NCBI GenBank assembly: GCA_017548985.1
Contig: JAFYYW010000036.1
Location: 186,001-250,000, forward strand
Reading direction: 5' to 3'
Length of the DNA: 64,000 nucleotides
Source: Bacteroidales bacterium
GTDB lineage: Bacteria > Bacteroidota > Bacteroidia > Bacteroidales > UBA932
In this document: positions 18,328 to 26,252 of the stretch, one piece after another
Layout: every line of letters begins with the position of its first letter
Position numbering within the stretch: the first letter of the stretch is position 1
The notes under the pieces: model-generated
What the model saw: only the letters and a program-made list of their open reading frames with translations
Databases searched by the model: none
Told to the model about the DNA's origin: nothing
Program-made: the position numbers and the translations under genes

Positions 18328-18361
18328 TTAGGTGGTTTTATGATTTAAAATATTACATTTG
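18328..18361 (+). promoter_or_regulatory. Likely promoter of the alarmone/partner-switching operon
   Basis: A perfect -7 element TACATTTG at 18354-18361 is preceded at 21 bp by TTTAG (18328-18332), a weak -33 match. The gap between miaA and the first gene of the operon is 106 bp. Confidence 0.5.
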
Positions 18362-18388
18362 TATTTATAGCCATATAAATAATAATAG

Positions 18389-19453
18389 ATGTCGCAAGAA
18401 ATTAATATGGATCCTCATCGCGAGGCTATTCTTCAGGAATACAGGGACAAGTTGCCCTGGATGGAAGAGGTTGCCCAGAAGACCCACGAAACCCTGAAGA
18501 CCACCCTGGCCGCCGCTGGACTTCTTGTCGCCGCGTTGGAGTACAGGGTCAAGAGTGAGGAATCCCTCGCTGGAAAACTCGAGTTGAAGGGCGGGAAATA
18601 CAAGTCTCTCGCCGACATCACGGATATAATCGGCCTGAGGGTTATCACCTTCTACATCGACGATGTGGACAAGGTGGCATCCGCCGTGGAGAGGCTTTTT
18701 GAGATTGACTGGGAGAATTCCGTGGACAAGCGGAAAGCCCATGAGATCGACAGTTTCGGTTATCTCTCGCTTCACTATATCTGCAAGATTCCCGACTCGG
18801 GATTCCGGATGGAAATCCAGATGAGGACAGTTCTCCAACACGCCTGGGCCAACATGAACCATGACACCGGTTACAAGTCCGGAGTCGAGGTGCCGAGGAG
18901 ATATCTCAGGAACCTGAGCCGCCTGGCCGGAATGCTTGAACTTGTGGATGACGAGTTCAGCAAGATACGAGCTGAACTTACGGACTACAGGAGGCGGGTA
19001 CGTGCGCTTGTGGCTTCCGGCAATCTTGACGACGTGCCACTTGACGGAGACTCTTTCAGGAGTTTCCTCGACCTGAATCCTTTCGGACGGTTGAACCAAA
19101 GGATAGCCTCTGTCAACCAGGCAGAGATACACAATGTTCCGCTCATGCCCTATCTCGCCGTATTCAAGGCCTTGGGGTGCAAAACCTTGGGCGAAGTCTC
19201 CAACATAATCAAGGAATACTCTGAAGGAGCTTATCAGATAGCGACTTACCAGATCGGACTCACTGACCTGGACATCCTGGCCTCTTCGATAGGCCCACAG
19301 GATCTCTGCATTGCCTATATCCTCAAGAAAGGTGGGGGCAGCGCCGGCATCAAGTTTATGTTTGACACCCTGAACGGCCCCTCCGAAAGCAACGAGATAA
19401 TGGCCAACCTACTTCTTGAGCAATCCAATGACTTTCCTTTCATGAATCAATGA
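18389..19453 (+). CDS. RelA/SpoT-type nucleotidyltransferase (small alarmone synthetase-like)
   Basis: A 354-residue protein with a (p)ppGpp synthetase-type domain at about 25-195. Visible motifs are YRVKSEESLAGKL (ATP/GTP-loop), DIIGLRVITFYIDDVDK with the Mg-binding Asp, FGYLSLHYI (where classic synthetases have GYRSLH), and MEIQMRTVLQHAWANMNHD. A further 150-residue domain of unknown fold follows. There is no HD hydrolase or TGS domain in this protein; an HD protein is encoded one base downstream. It may make (p)ppGpp or, like the toxic SAS group, modify tRNA; the sequence does not decide. First gene of a six-gene operon. Confidence 0.85.
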   Translation: MSQEINMDPHREAILQEYRDKLPWMEEVAQKTHETLKTTLAAAGLLVAALEYRVKSEESLAGKLELKGGKYKSLADITDIIGLRVITFYIDDVDKVASAVERLFEIDWENSVDKRKAHEIDSFGYLSLHYICKIPDSGFRMEIQMRTVLQHAWANMNHDTGYKSGVEVPRRYLRNLSRLAGMLELVDDEFSKIRAELTDYRRRVRALVASGNLDDVPLDGDSFRSFLDLNPFGRLNQRIASVNQAEIHNVPLMPYLAVFKALGCKTLGEVSNIIKEYSEGAYQIATYQIGLTDLDILASSIGPQDLCIAYILKKGGGSAGIKFMFDTLNGPSESNEIMANLLLEQSNDFPFMNQ

Positions 19454-19454
19454 C

Positions 19455-20033
19455 ATGGCCAACGAACCTCTTGACACGGCATTACTTGACAAGGCGATAG
19501 GATTCGCTGTCAAAGCGCACTCGGGAACCGCCCGGCGGGGAAAAGGGTTCCCGTACATCGTCCATCCGATGGAGGCTATGGAGATAGTCGCCACGATCAC
19601 TTCTGACCAGGAACTCCTGGCGGCCGCGGCGCTGCACGACACTGTCGAGGACACCGATGTGGAGGTGGAGGATATACGGCGGGAGTTTGGAGACAGGATC
19701 GCTGACCTGGTGGCGGCTGAGAGTGAGAGCATCGCCGCGGGAATAAGTGAGGAAGATAGTTGGAAAGCCCGGAAACAGTTGGCTCTGAATCGTTTGATCT
19801 CGGCTCCTTTAGATGTGAAGATAGTCGCTCTGGGCGACAAATTGTCAAATATGCGGGCGATCGCAAGAGATTACGAAGTGATGGGGGATGACCTGTGGCG
19901 CATCTTCCACGCGAAGGATCCCGCGGATCACAAATGGCGTTACAGGGGGCTGGTGGAAGCCTTTAAGGATCTCAGTCACACGAGCGCGTTCAAAGAGTTT
20001 GAGAATCTGGTTGATAAAGTGTTCGGGAAATGA
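19455..20033 (+). CDS. HD-domain hydrolase, MESH1/small alarmone hydrolase-like
   Basis: A 192-residue metal-dependent phosphohydrolase with the motifs of the RelA/SpoT hydrolase domain: a His in VKAHSGTARRGKGFPYIVHP, the HD pair in ALHDTVEDTDV, an Asp/Glu loop, and ALGDKLSNMRAI. It is predicted to remove pyrophosphate from (p)ppGpp or a similar product. The start follows the synthetase stop by one base and the 3' end overlaps the next gene by four bases (ATGA), so the pair works as a split synthetase/hydrolase, possibly as a toxin-antidote pair of the toxSAS type. Cytoplasmic. Confidence 0.88.
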   Translation: MANEPLDTALLDKAIGFAVKAHSGTARRGKGFPYIVHPMEAMEIVATITSDQELLAAAALHDTVEDTDVEVEDIRREFGDRIADLVAAESESIAAGISEEDSWKARKQLALNRLISAPLDVKIVALGDKLSNMRAIARDYEVMGDDLWRIFHAKDPADHKWRYRGLVEAFKDLSHTSAFKEFENLVDKVFGK

Positions 20034-20866
20034 CCATGGAAGCGATAAGAATATCCCTTGATGACTATGTGCTGGCCGGTGGCGGGGCCAATGGCGAAAG
20101 CTACGACCACAAGACCGACCCCTCCATCATGCTGAAACTGTACTTCCCAGGCAAGATACAGCAGCCTCTGGACGAGATGATCCTTGCCCGAAAAGTCTAC
20201 GATTTGGGCATACCGACTCCCGAGCCTGGAGATTATGTGGTAACGGAAGACGGACGCTACGGAATCAGGTTCCGCCGCATCATGAACAAGAAATCCTACT
20301 CCAGGGCAACGGGTGATAACCCTCAGGAAGTGGCCTGGTACGCCGGAGAGTTCGCCAGGATGTGCCTCCAACTACATTCAACCCGGTTGGATGTAAAGCG
20401 GTTCGAGAATGTGAAGGACCGTTATTACCGGCTTCTGGAAGCCAATCCTTTCTTCACCTCAGCCGAAAAAGACAAGATCGGGAAGTTCATATCTGACACT
20501 CCCGATGAGGACACCGCCATACATGGGGATCTCCAATTCAGCAATCTGATATTCGCGGACGGTAAGAGCTATTTCATTGACCTTGGTGATTTCTGCTACG
20601 GGAACCATCTGTTCGACGTTGGAATGGTCTACTTGTGCTGCTACCTGAGCGGTGAAGACTTTATCAAGGAGACTTTTCATATGCCCAAGTCACTGTCCAT
20701 GAGATTCTGGGATGAGTTCGCTCCCGTTTATTTCGGCAAGGACCGTTCACTCAAGGACATAGAGGAGGAGATCCGTCCTTATGCCGGACTCAAGACATTG
20801 ATTGTCGAACGCGACACCGGAAGCCCTATGCCTGAGTTCCGGGCCGCATTGGAATCTGTGCTATGA
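20030..20866 (+). CDS. Aminoglycoside/choline kinase-fold protein (TIGR02172-like)
   Basis: A 278-residue protein with an eukaryotic-kinase-like phosphotransferase fold: the catalytic loop HGDLQFSNLIF near residue 165 and the metal-binding IDLGDFCYGN at about 181-190. The N-lobe Lys is probably in MLKLYFPGK. The family is annotated in Bacteroidota and Fibrobacter only as TIGR02172, and its substrate is unknown. It overlaps both neighbours by 4 bp (ATGA), so it is translated with the HD protein and the SpoIIE protein. It is not expected to be a resistance gene; there is no such context. Confidence 0.8.
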   Translation: MTMEAIRISLDDYVLAGGGANGESYDHKTDPSIMLKLYFPGKIQQPLDEMILARKVYDLGIPTPEPGDYVVTEDGRYGIRFRRIMNKKSYSRATGDNPQEVAWYAGEFARMCLQLHSTRLDVKRFENVKDRYYRLLEANPFFTSAEKDKIGKFISDTPDEDTAIHGDLQFSNLIFADGKSYFIDLGDFCYGNHLFDVGMVYLCCYLSGEDFIKETFHMPKSLSMRFWDEFAPVYFGKDRSLKDIEEEIRPYAGLKTLIVERDTGSPMPEFRAALESVL

Positions 20867-23076
20867 AAAAAAAGTTCTCATTACGCAATAAGTTCCTGCG
20901 AAGGGAACTTTGGACCGGCATGCTGCTGCTGGTTGTGGCGGCTTTAACTCTGGAGGCCACAACCCTCGTCCAGTATTATTTCGCCCAGAAAAGTATCACG
21001 GAGATAGCGTCCAGACGCGCCGAGGACAACCTTGAGAACGCCAAGGTGGATATAATGAATATCCTCAACCAGGTGGAGACCGCCATCCGCAACGACATCT
21101 GGATGGTGAGGGCCTGCCTTCCAAACAGGGACACGATCTGGAAAGTCACGGAGCATGTCGTGAGTGAGAATCCCGCTGTGGTAGGTTCCACAGTGGCCTT
21201 AGTTCCAGGTTATTATAAAGACCGGAAGCTTTTCTCGCCATATTCCTTCAGGGATACTGAGACCGGAGAGATAATCCATAAAACACTTGCCTACGAGGAA
21301 TATGACTACCCTTCCAAGCAATGGTTCATCGAAGGATTGAAACATGAGGATGGCTTCTGGTCCGAGCCTTACCTCGATGTTGGTGGCGGGGACATAATGA
21401 TGACCACATTCTCGATGCCTGTCAGGGACTATGAGGGGACGATAGCGGCCGTGATCACGGCTGATATCTCTTTGGGCTGGCTTAAAAGCGTTTTCGACGA
21501 CTTGGTGATTTATCCGGAGGCTTTCAGCATGTTGTTCAGCCGGGAAGGTAAGCTGATGGTCTCCCCAGTGGAATCCTTAGTCATGCACAATACCATTCAT
21601 GAAGTGTCCAAACAGTTCACTGACACAGCCGCCATGAAGGTATTCACCGAGGCGGTCATGTCAGGAAAGAGCGGCAACCTGAAAGTACACGGAGAAAAAA
21701 GCTTCAGCCACGTCTATTTCGCTCCCATCGAGAGAACCGGGTGGTCCATGTCTATCGTGATCCCGAACGACCAGATCATGGGAGACATCAAGAAACACAA
21801 CAGGATGGTCCTGTTGTTCCAGCTTATCGGTTTGATGATGCTGCTCCTGATCTTGCTTTCAGCCCACAGGAACCAGAAGAAATACAAGAAGCTGTCTGAG
21901 AACGAAGAACGATTGGAGCAAGAGCTGGAGATCGCCAAAGGGATACAGATGTCTATGATTCCCAAGACTTTCCCTCCTTTCTCGGAACGTAACGATATCG
22001 ATTTGGCAGCCATGATAGTGCCCGCGAAGGAGGTCGGTGGGGACCTGTATGACTTCTTCATAAAAGACGAGCATCTATATTTCTGCATCGGAGACGTGAG
22101 CGGGAAGGGGGTGCCCGCTTCCTTGGTAATGGCGATGACAAAAAGCCTGTTCCGGGCGGTATCCTCCCATGAGAAGAGTCCCAGGCACATTGTCAATGTC
22201 ATGAATGAGTCATTTACGGAAATGAATGAGCAAAACTATTTCATGACATTCTTCTGTGGCGTCCTGGATCTCGCGAACGGGCATCTGCGCTACTGCAACG
22301 CCGGTCACGACACTCCCTTGATCCTCGCCGAGTCAATCAAGAAACTGCCTGTAGTCTCCAATCTCCCTCTTGGAGTCATCCAGGATTACGACTATCAGGA
22401 ACAAGACACAAACCTCATTTACGACGACGCCCTGTTCCTTTATACTGATGGTGTCACAGAAGCCGAGAACGTTGATCACAAAATGTTCGGTGAGAACAGG
22501 ATGGGAGCTATACTTCATACGAGGAGATCTCCCCAGGATCATTTGAAGGCGATATATGACTCAGTGGAAGAGTTTGTCGGCGGAGCTCCCCAGAGTGACG
22601 ACTTGACCATGCTGTTCATCCACTTCACCAACGAGGCCCTGAAGAACCCGTCACAATGGCGCCTGGTTCTCCACAACGACATCGGGCAGATTGACAGGTT
22701 GACTGAGTTCATCAATATGATCGCCCAAAAGATTGAGCTTGATCCGGATCTCGCCCAAAGCATCAATCTCGCTTTGGAAGAAGCTGTGATGAACGTGATT
22801 TCGTATGCCTACCCTGAAGGCACGGAAGGGGAAATCAAGGTGGACGCGTCCGCCCGCAAAAACACCATCAGGTTCACCATCTCAGACACCGGCCAGGAGT
22901 TCGACCCGACGGCCATTCCTGAAGTGGACACCTCTCTCGGGCTGGAAGACCGTCAAATAGGCGGGCTTGGCATCCATCTTGTTCGTAAGATCATGGACAG
23001 GGTGAGTTACCAGAGACTCGAAGACAAGAATATCCTAACATTGACAAAGACAATAAGAGAAAACAATGGAAGTTAA
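20863..23076 (+). CDS. Membrane sensor / SpoIIE-type phosphatase / anti-sigma HATPase fusion
   Basis: A 737-residue protein: TM1 at about 17-36, a periplasmic sensor region of about 270 residues that looks like a dCache domain (SKQWFIEGLKHEDGFWSEPY), TM2 at about 315-334, a short coiled coil, a PP2C/SpoIIE phosphatase domain (GGDLYDFF near 392, GDVSGKGVPASL near 410, YTDGVTEAEN near 527), and a C-terminal serine kinase-type HATPase domain with LALEEAVMNVISYAYP near 637 and GGLGIHLVRKIMD. In partner-switching systems the phosphatase and the kinase act oppositely on a STAS protein, which is the next gene and overlaps by 11 bp. Confidence 0.9.
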   Translation: MKKKFSLRNKFLRRELWTGMLLLVVAALTLEATTLVQYYFAQKSITEIASRRAEDNLENAKVDIMNILNQVETAIRNDIWMVRACLPNRDTIWKVTEHVVSENPAVVGSTVALVPGYYKDRKLFSPYSFRDTETGEIIHKTLAYEEYDYPSKQWFIEGLKHEDGFWSEPYLDVGGGDIMMTTFSMPVRDYEGTIAAVITADISLGWLKSVFDDLVIYPEAFSMLFSREGKLMVSPVESLVMHNTIHEVSKQFTDTAAMKVFTEAVMSGKSGNLKVHGEKSFSHVYFAPIERTGWSMSIVIPNDQIMGDIKKHNRMVLLFQLIGLMMLLLILLSAHRNQKKYKKLSENEERLEQELEIAKGIQMSMIPKTFPPFSERNDIDLAAMIVPAKEVGGDLYDFFIKDEHLYFCIGDVSGKGVPASLVMAMTKSLFRAVSSHEKSPRHIVNVMNESFTEMNEQNYFMTFFCGVLDLANGHLRYCNAGHDTPLILAESIKKLPVVSNLPLGVIQDYDYQEQDTNLIYDDALFLYTDGVTEAENVDHKMFGENRMGAILHTRRSPQDHLKAIYDSVEEFVGGAPQSDDLTMLFIHFTNEALKNPSQWRLVLHNDIGQIDRLTEFINMIAQKIELDPDLAQSINLALEEAVMNVISYAYPEGTEGEIKVDASARKNTIRFTISDTGQEFDPTAIPEVDTSLGLEDRQIGGLGIHLVRKIMDRVSYQRLEDKNILTLTKTIRENNGS

Positions 23077-23368
23077 GATTGAAAAGAACCAGGACATCAC
23101 CACCGTGAAGTTCATAGGCCGACTGGACACTCCGGCATCTCAGGAAGTAGCCAAGACCCTGATGCCTTTAGAGAAAGATGCTAATGGTACCTTTATCCTT
23201 GATTGTGAGGAACTTGAATATATCTCAAGCTCAGGATTGAGGATATTCCTCTCCCTCCGCAAAGCAGCTGCCGTCAAAGGGGGAAATGTGGTAGTGCGAA
23301 ATATCAACAACAATATCAGGAACGTTTTCATGATGACCGGATTCCTGAACCTCTTCGATATCGAGTGA
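23066..23368 (+). CDS. STAS-domain anti-anti-sigma factor
   Basis: A 100-residue single STAS domain. The phosphorylatable serine lies in LEYISSSGLRIFLSL at about 50-64, the exact site used by SpoIIAA/RsbV proteins. Start ATG 23066 lies inside the end of the SpoIIE/HATPase gene, so expression of the two is coupled. The likely partners are the HATPase (kinase) and SpoIIE (phosphatase) halves of the upstream protein. No sigma factor of the SigB group is near, so the downstream target is unknown. Confidence 0.92.
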   Translation: MEVKIEKNQDITTVKFIGRLDTPASQEVAKTLMPLEKDANGTFILDCEELEYISSSGLRIFLSLRKAAAVKGGNVVVRNINNNIRNVFMMTGFLNLFDIE

Positions 23369-23369
23369 C

Positions 23370-24875
23370 ATGACGCCACTCTCGGTTTTCTCGATTAATT
23401 TCCTCTCTGAGAACGTGCTCCTGCTCTTGTCAGTGCTGGTGTTTTTCGCCATTATCATGACAAGGATAGGAACCAAGTTCGGAGTCCCTTCGTTGCTCCT
23501 GTTCCTCGTGTTAGGGATGATAGCCGGAACGGATGGGATCGGCATCCATTTCGAGGACTATCATCTCGGAGAATCCATCGGACATCTGGCCATGACGATC
23601 ATCCTGTTTACCGGAGGATTGCAGACTTCGCTGCAAGAGTCCAAGCCGGTAATGAGACAGGGTGCCTTGCTATCCACTTTAGGTGTCATGATCACCGCTT
23701 TGCTGACCGGTGGATTTATCTATTTAGCCACCAGAAGGATGGTCGGAGAAATCGGCGGAACCTTTTTGGGATGCTTTCTGCTCGCCTCAGTGATGGGCTC
23801 AACAGATTCCGCCTCCGTTTTCTCGATATTAAGAGGAAAGAAACTGCATTTGCGAGAGAGAATAGGGGCCATGTTGGAGCTCGAGTCCAGCAGTAATGAC
23901 CCGATGGCCTATTCCCTTACAATAATAATCGTCCAGCTTCTGACGTCCCAGGCCAATCTCGCGGCCAAACCTTTCGGATCACTCATGACCGGAGTCGGCA
24001 TTCTTTTCTTGCAGATCATTGTGGGAACGATTGTGGGAATAGCCGTTGGATATGGAGCCAAGTTTCTTCTTGAGAAGGTCAAGCTTCCCGGCAACTCCCT
24101 AAACTCGATTCTTATCTTGAGCATCGGTTTCTTCGCCAATGGTTTAGCGTCAGTCCTACATGGAAACGGCCTGCTAGCCTTATACCTGACAGCCATTTTG
24201 ATCAACAACAAGGCCAATATCCCTTACAAGAGGGATATCCTGAAGTTCTTTGATGGCATGACGTGGCTGATGCAACTGCTTATGTTCCTGATGCTTGGTC
24301 TTTTGGCCAGGCCATCGCAAATGCTACATTCCCTCGCCCCTGCCATTCTTATCGGATTGTTCCTTATGTTCGTGGCAAGGCCTGCCTCAGTATTCATCTG
24401 CCTGGCTCCTTTCAAGGAACTGTCGACAAAAGCGAAGGTGCTTATCTCTTGGGTCGGCCTTAAAGGAGCAGGACCTATCCTGTTCGCCCTTTATCCCGTT
24501 ATCGCCGGTTTGGAAGGATCCGGAGACATTTTCAACATAGTGTTCGTCATCACCCTCCTTTCCCTTGTCACCCAGGGAATGACACTGTCTCCTTTAGCCA
24601 AGAAACTGGATCTCAGTTACGATGAGGATCCGGAAATCGAGACTTTCGGATTGGAAATCCCGGATGAGATGGGCATTCTGAGGGACCACACCGTCACAGA
24701 AGCCGACTTGGCCGGAGGTTCCACATTAAGGGATATGAACCTGCCACACGGAATCCGTGTGATGATGGTACGCCGAGGGGAGCATTTCCTTGTCCCACAT
24801 GGGAGCATGCGGCTTCTCCCTGAAGATCACCTGGTGATAGTCATGGGAGAGAGCGATGATGACCTGGACGAATAA
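23370..24875 (+). CDS. Potassium/proton antiporter of the CPA1 (NhaP2/CvrA) type
   Basis: A 501-residue inner-membrane antiporter with about 12-13 membrane segments over the first 400 residues and a cytoplasmic TrkA-C (RCK_C) domain at about 420-500, the order found in NhaP2/CvrA proteins. Motifs include GMIAGTDGIGI, the SVMGSTDSASVFSILRG segment with the transport-site aspartate, and LELESSSNDPMAYSL. It follows the STAS gene by one base and is the last gene of the operon; a role in ion or pH homeostasis under control of the upstream switch is inferred from position only. Confidence 0.88.
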   Translation: MTPLSVFSINFLSENVLLLLSVLVFFAIIMTRIGTKFGVPSLLLFLVLGMIAGTDGIGIHFEDYHLGESIGHLAMTIILFTGGLQTSLQESKPVMRQGALLSTLGVMITALLTGGFIYLATRRMVGEIGGTFLGCFLLASVMGSTDSASVFSILRGKKLHLRERIGAMLELESSSNDPMAYSLTIIIVQLLTSQANLAAKPFGSLMTGVGILFLQIIVGTIVGIAVGYGAKFLLEKVKLPGNSLNSILILSIGFFANGLASVLHGNGLLALYLTAILINNKANIPYKRDILKFFDGMTWLMQLLMFLMLGLLARPSQMLHSLAPAILIGLFLMFVARPASVFICLAPFKELSTKAKVLISWVGLKGAGPILFALYPVIAGLEGSGDIFNIVFVITLLSLVTQGMTLSPLAKKLDLSYDEDPEIETFGLEIPDEMGILRDHTVTEADLAGGSTLRDMNLPHGIRVMMVRRGEHFLVPHGSMRLLPEDHLVIVMGESDDDLDE

Positions 24876-24903
24876 AAAGCGGCCCCGCAAGTTAGCGGGG
24901 CCG
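24874..24903 (-). terminator. Intrinsic terminator of the FKBP-DUF3127 unit, possibly bidirectional
   Basis: CGGCCCCGC (24880-24888) and GCGGGGCCG (24895-24903) form a 9-bp stem with a 6-base loop. Read on the minus strand it is followed by CTTTTTATT, a good U-tract, which overlaps the antiporter stop codon. On the plus strand the following TCTCATAAT is poorer. Confidence 0.85.
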
Positions 24904-24926
24904 TCTCATAATCTGGTCAGCTTTTA

Positions 24927-25334
24927 TCAGAAAGGGAGGTCGTTGAAGCCTTCCTCAGCGGGCATATCGTCAAGAGACGGGGCCGGAGCCTGCTCCGGCA
25001 TCGCTCCATAGGTAACCTGGGGAGCGGGGGCTGGAGCGGGAGCCTGGTCCTGGTTCAAAGGAGATATGCGCCAGACGCGCACATCATTGTACCATCTGCC
25101 ATTGAATTCCCTGGCCCTGAGGTTGAAAGAAACCTTAACCTCATCTCCAACCTGGTACTTGTCCAACTCAGCCACCTTGTCGTTCCCGAAAGATGTGAAA
25201 CACACCTCGGCAGGATAGTTCCCATCCTGATATTCCAAGATGAAATCCTGCTTCACCCAAGCGCCTCTGGCGCTCTGGCCGCTCTGTTTGGCCTCTTTGC
25301 GGGAAATCCTGCCCTCTAATTCAAGAGCTGCCAT
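24927..25334 (-). CDS. DUF3127 protein with an SSB-like C-terminal tip
   Basis: A 135-residue protein with an OB-fold-like N-terminal 95 residues (LELEGRISRKEA... VKVSFNLRAREFNGRWYNDVRVWRI) of the DUF3127 family, a Pro/Ala/Gln linker (APAPAPAPQVTYG), and the last residues EEGFNDLPF. The linker plus acidic tip ending in D-L-P-F closely resembles single-stranded DNA-binding proteins, whose tip D-D-I/L-P-F recruits repair proteins. It follows the FKBP gene by 5 bp. I infer a DNA-binding role; the conventional SSB should be elsewhere. Confidence 0.85.
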   Translation of the reverse strand: MAALELEGRISRKEAKQSGQSARGAWVKQDFILEYQDGNYPAEVCFTSFGNDKVAELDKYQVGDEVKVSFNLRAREFNGRWYNDVRVWRISPLNQDQAPAPAPAPQVTYGAMPEQAPAPSLDDMPAEEGFNDLPF

Positions 25335-25339
25335 GAGTC

Positions 25340-26086
25340 TTATTCCGTTTCAGGCTCGACGAAATGCTTGACAGAATCCAGCGTGATGTCGAACACCAGA
25401 GGGGTGTTGGGCTGGATAGCGTTAGAGCCGCGCTCGCCGTAACCAAGCTCAGCGGGGACGTAAAGGGTAGCCTTGCCACCCTCTCCGAGAAGCTGGAGAC
25501 CCTCAGTCCAACCAGGGATGACCCTGTTGAGAGTGAGCATCACGGAAGGATCGCTCTCAGGAACTTCCTCAATGAGGCTGCCATCCTTGAGAGTGAGCTT
25601 GTAGTGGACATAAACGGTGTCCTGGGGACCGGGCTTGACATCATTGCCGGGCTCCTTGATGAGATAGCAGAGACCGGTCTCGGAAGTCTCGACTCCGGCG
25701 ATCTTCTTGACGCTCTCGAAGAACTTGTCCTGCTCGACTTTGTTGACAGCGGCGGTGTAAGCGCTCCTCTTGTCAATGAAGTTGCCCATGATCTCGTTCA
25801 TCTGCTCAGGATTGACCTTGAACTGCTTGACAAAGTCGGTGTCGCGCTGGTTGCCCTTAGCGTTGACGAAGTCATTCATGCCCTTCTTGATCTCGGCGAA
25901 ATTGAGGTCACCAAGATTGTATCCCTTTACCATCGAACCCAAGCTGATGCCGAGGAGATAACTGAGGGAGTCGACCTCACCCTTTGAGGGAATAAGATCC
26001 TTCGCCACGCCGGCCGGCTTGGCGGAATTACATGAGACGGCTGAGAGAACCACAGCCGCGATAGCGAAAATTTTGATAGCTTTCAT
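25340..26086 (-). CDS. FKBP-type peptidyl-prolyl isomerase, lipoprotein
   Basis: A 248-residue envelope folding factor. The lipoprotein signal ends in LSAVSC (Cys at residue 19). An alpha-helical FKBP_N dimerisation region (about 30-140) is followed by the FKBP catalytic domain with VYVHYKLTLKDGSLIEE, VIPGWTEGLQLLGEGGKA and PAELGYGERG, which contain the aromatic active-site residues. Its promoter lies at 26102-26133 and it is cotranscribed with DUF3127. Confidence 0.94.
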   Translation of the reverse strand: MKAIKIFAIAAVVLSAVSCNSAKPAGVAKDLIPSKGEVDSLSYLLGISLGSMVKGYNLGDLNFAEIKKGMNDFVNAKGNQRDTDFVKQFKVNPEQMNEIMGNFIDKRSAYTAAVNKVEQDKFFESVKKIAGVETSETGLCYLIKEPGNDVKPGPQDTVYVHYKLTLKDGSLIEEVPESDPSVMLTLNRVIPGWTEGLQLLGEGGKATLYVPAELGYGERGSNAIQPNTPLVFDITLDSVKHFVEPETE

Positions 26087-26101
26087 CTCTATTTAAACTT
26101 T

Positions 26102-26133
26102 TAAAAATACTATCATTTATAGCTGATATCCAA
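26102..26133 (-). promoter_or_regulatory. Promoter of the FKBP gene
   Basis: TTG (26133-26131), a 21-bp spacer and TATTTTTA (26109-26102) on the minus strand, 15 bp before the start codon. The final base of the -7 element is not consensus. Confidence 0.55.
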
Positions 26134-26204
26134 CGGGAATTGAGGGAATATCCTCGCGAATATCGCAAAAAAACTTTACATTTTATCAATATCGCGTTTT
26201 TGGC

Positions 26205-26235
26205 TTGCCTTTTACGAAAAGATTGGCTATATTTA
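26205..26235 (+). promoter_or_regulatory. Probable promoter of recQ
   Basis: TTG (26205-26207), a 20-bp spacer and TATATTTA (26228-26235), 17 bp before the chosen recQ start. Confidence 0.5.
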
Positions 26236-26252
26236 TTGAAACCACGCCAATC

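Noticed and set aside
18365..19132. Minus-strand open frame opposite the RelA-like gene
   Set aside because: Mirror of a gene with clear synthetase motifs.
20030..20866. Kinase-fold gene as an antibiotic-resistance aminoglycoside phosphotransferase
   Set aside because: It lies in an alarmone/partner-switching operon and resembles an uncharacterised family rather than APH resistance enzymes.
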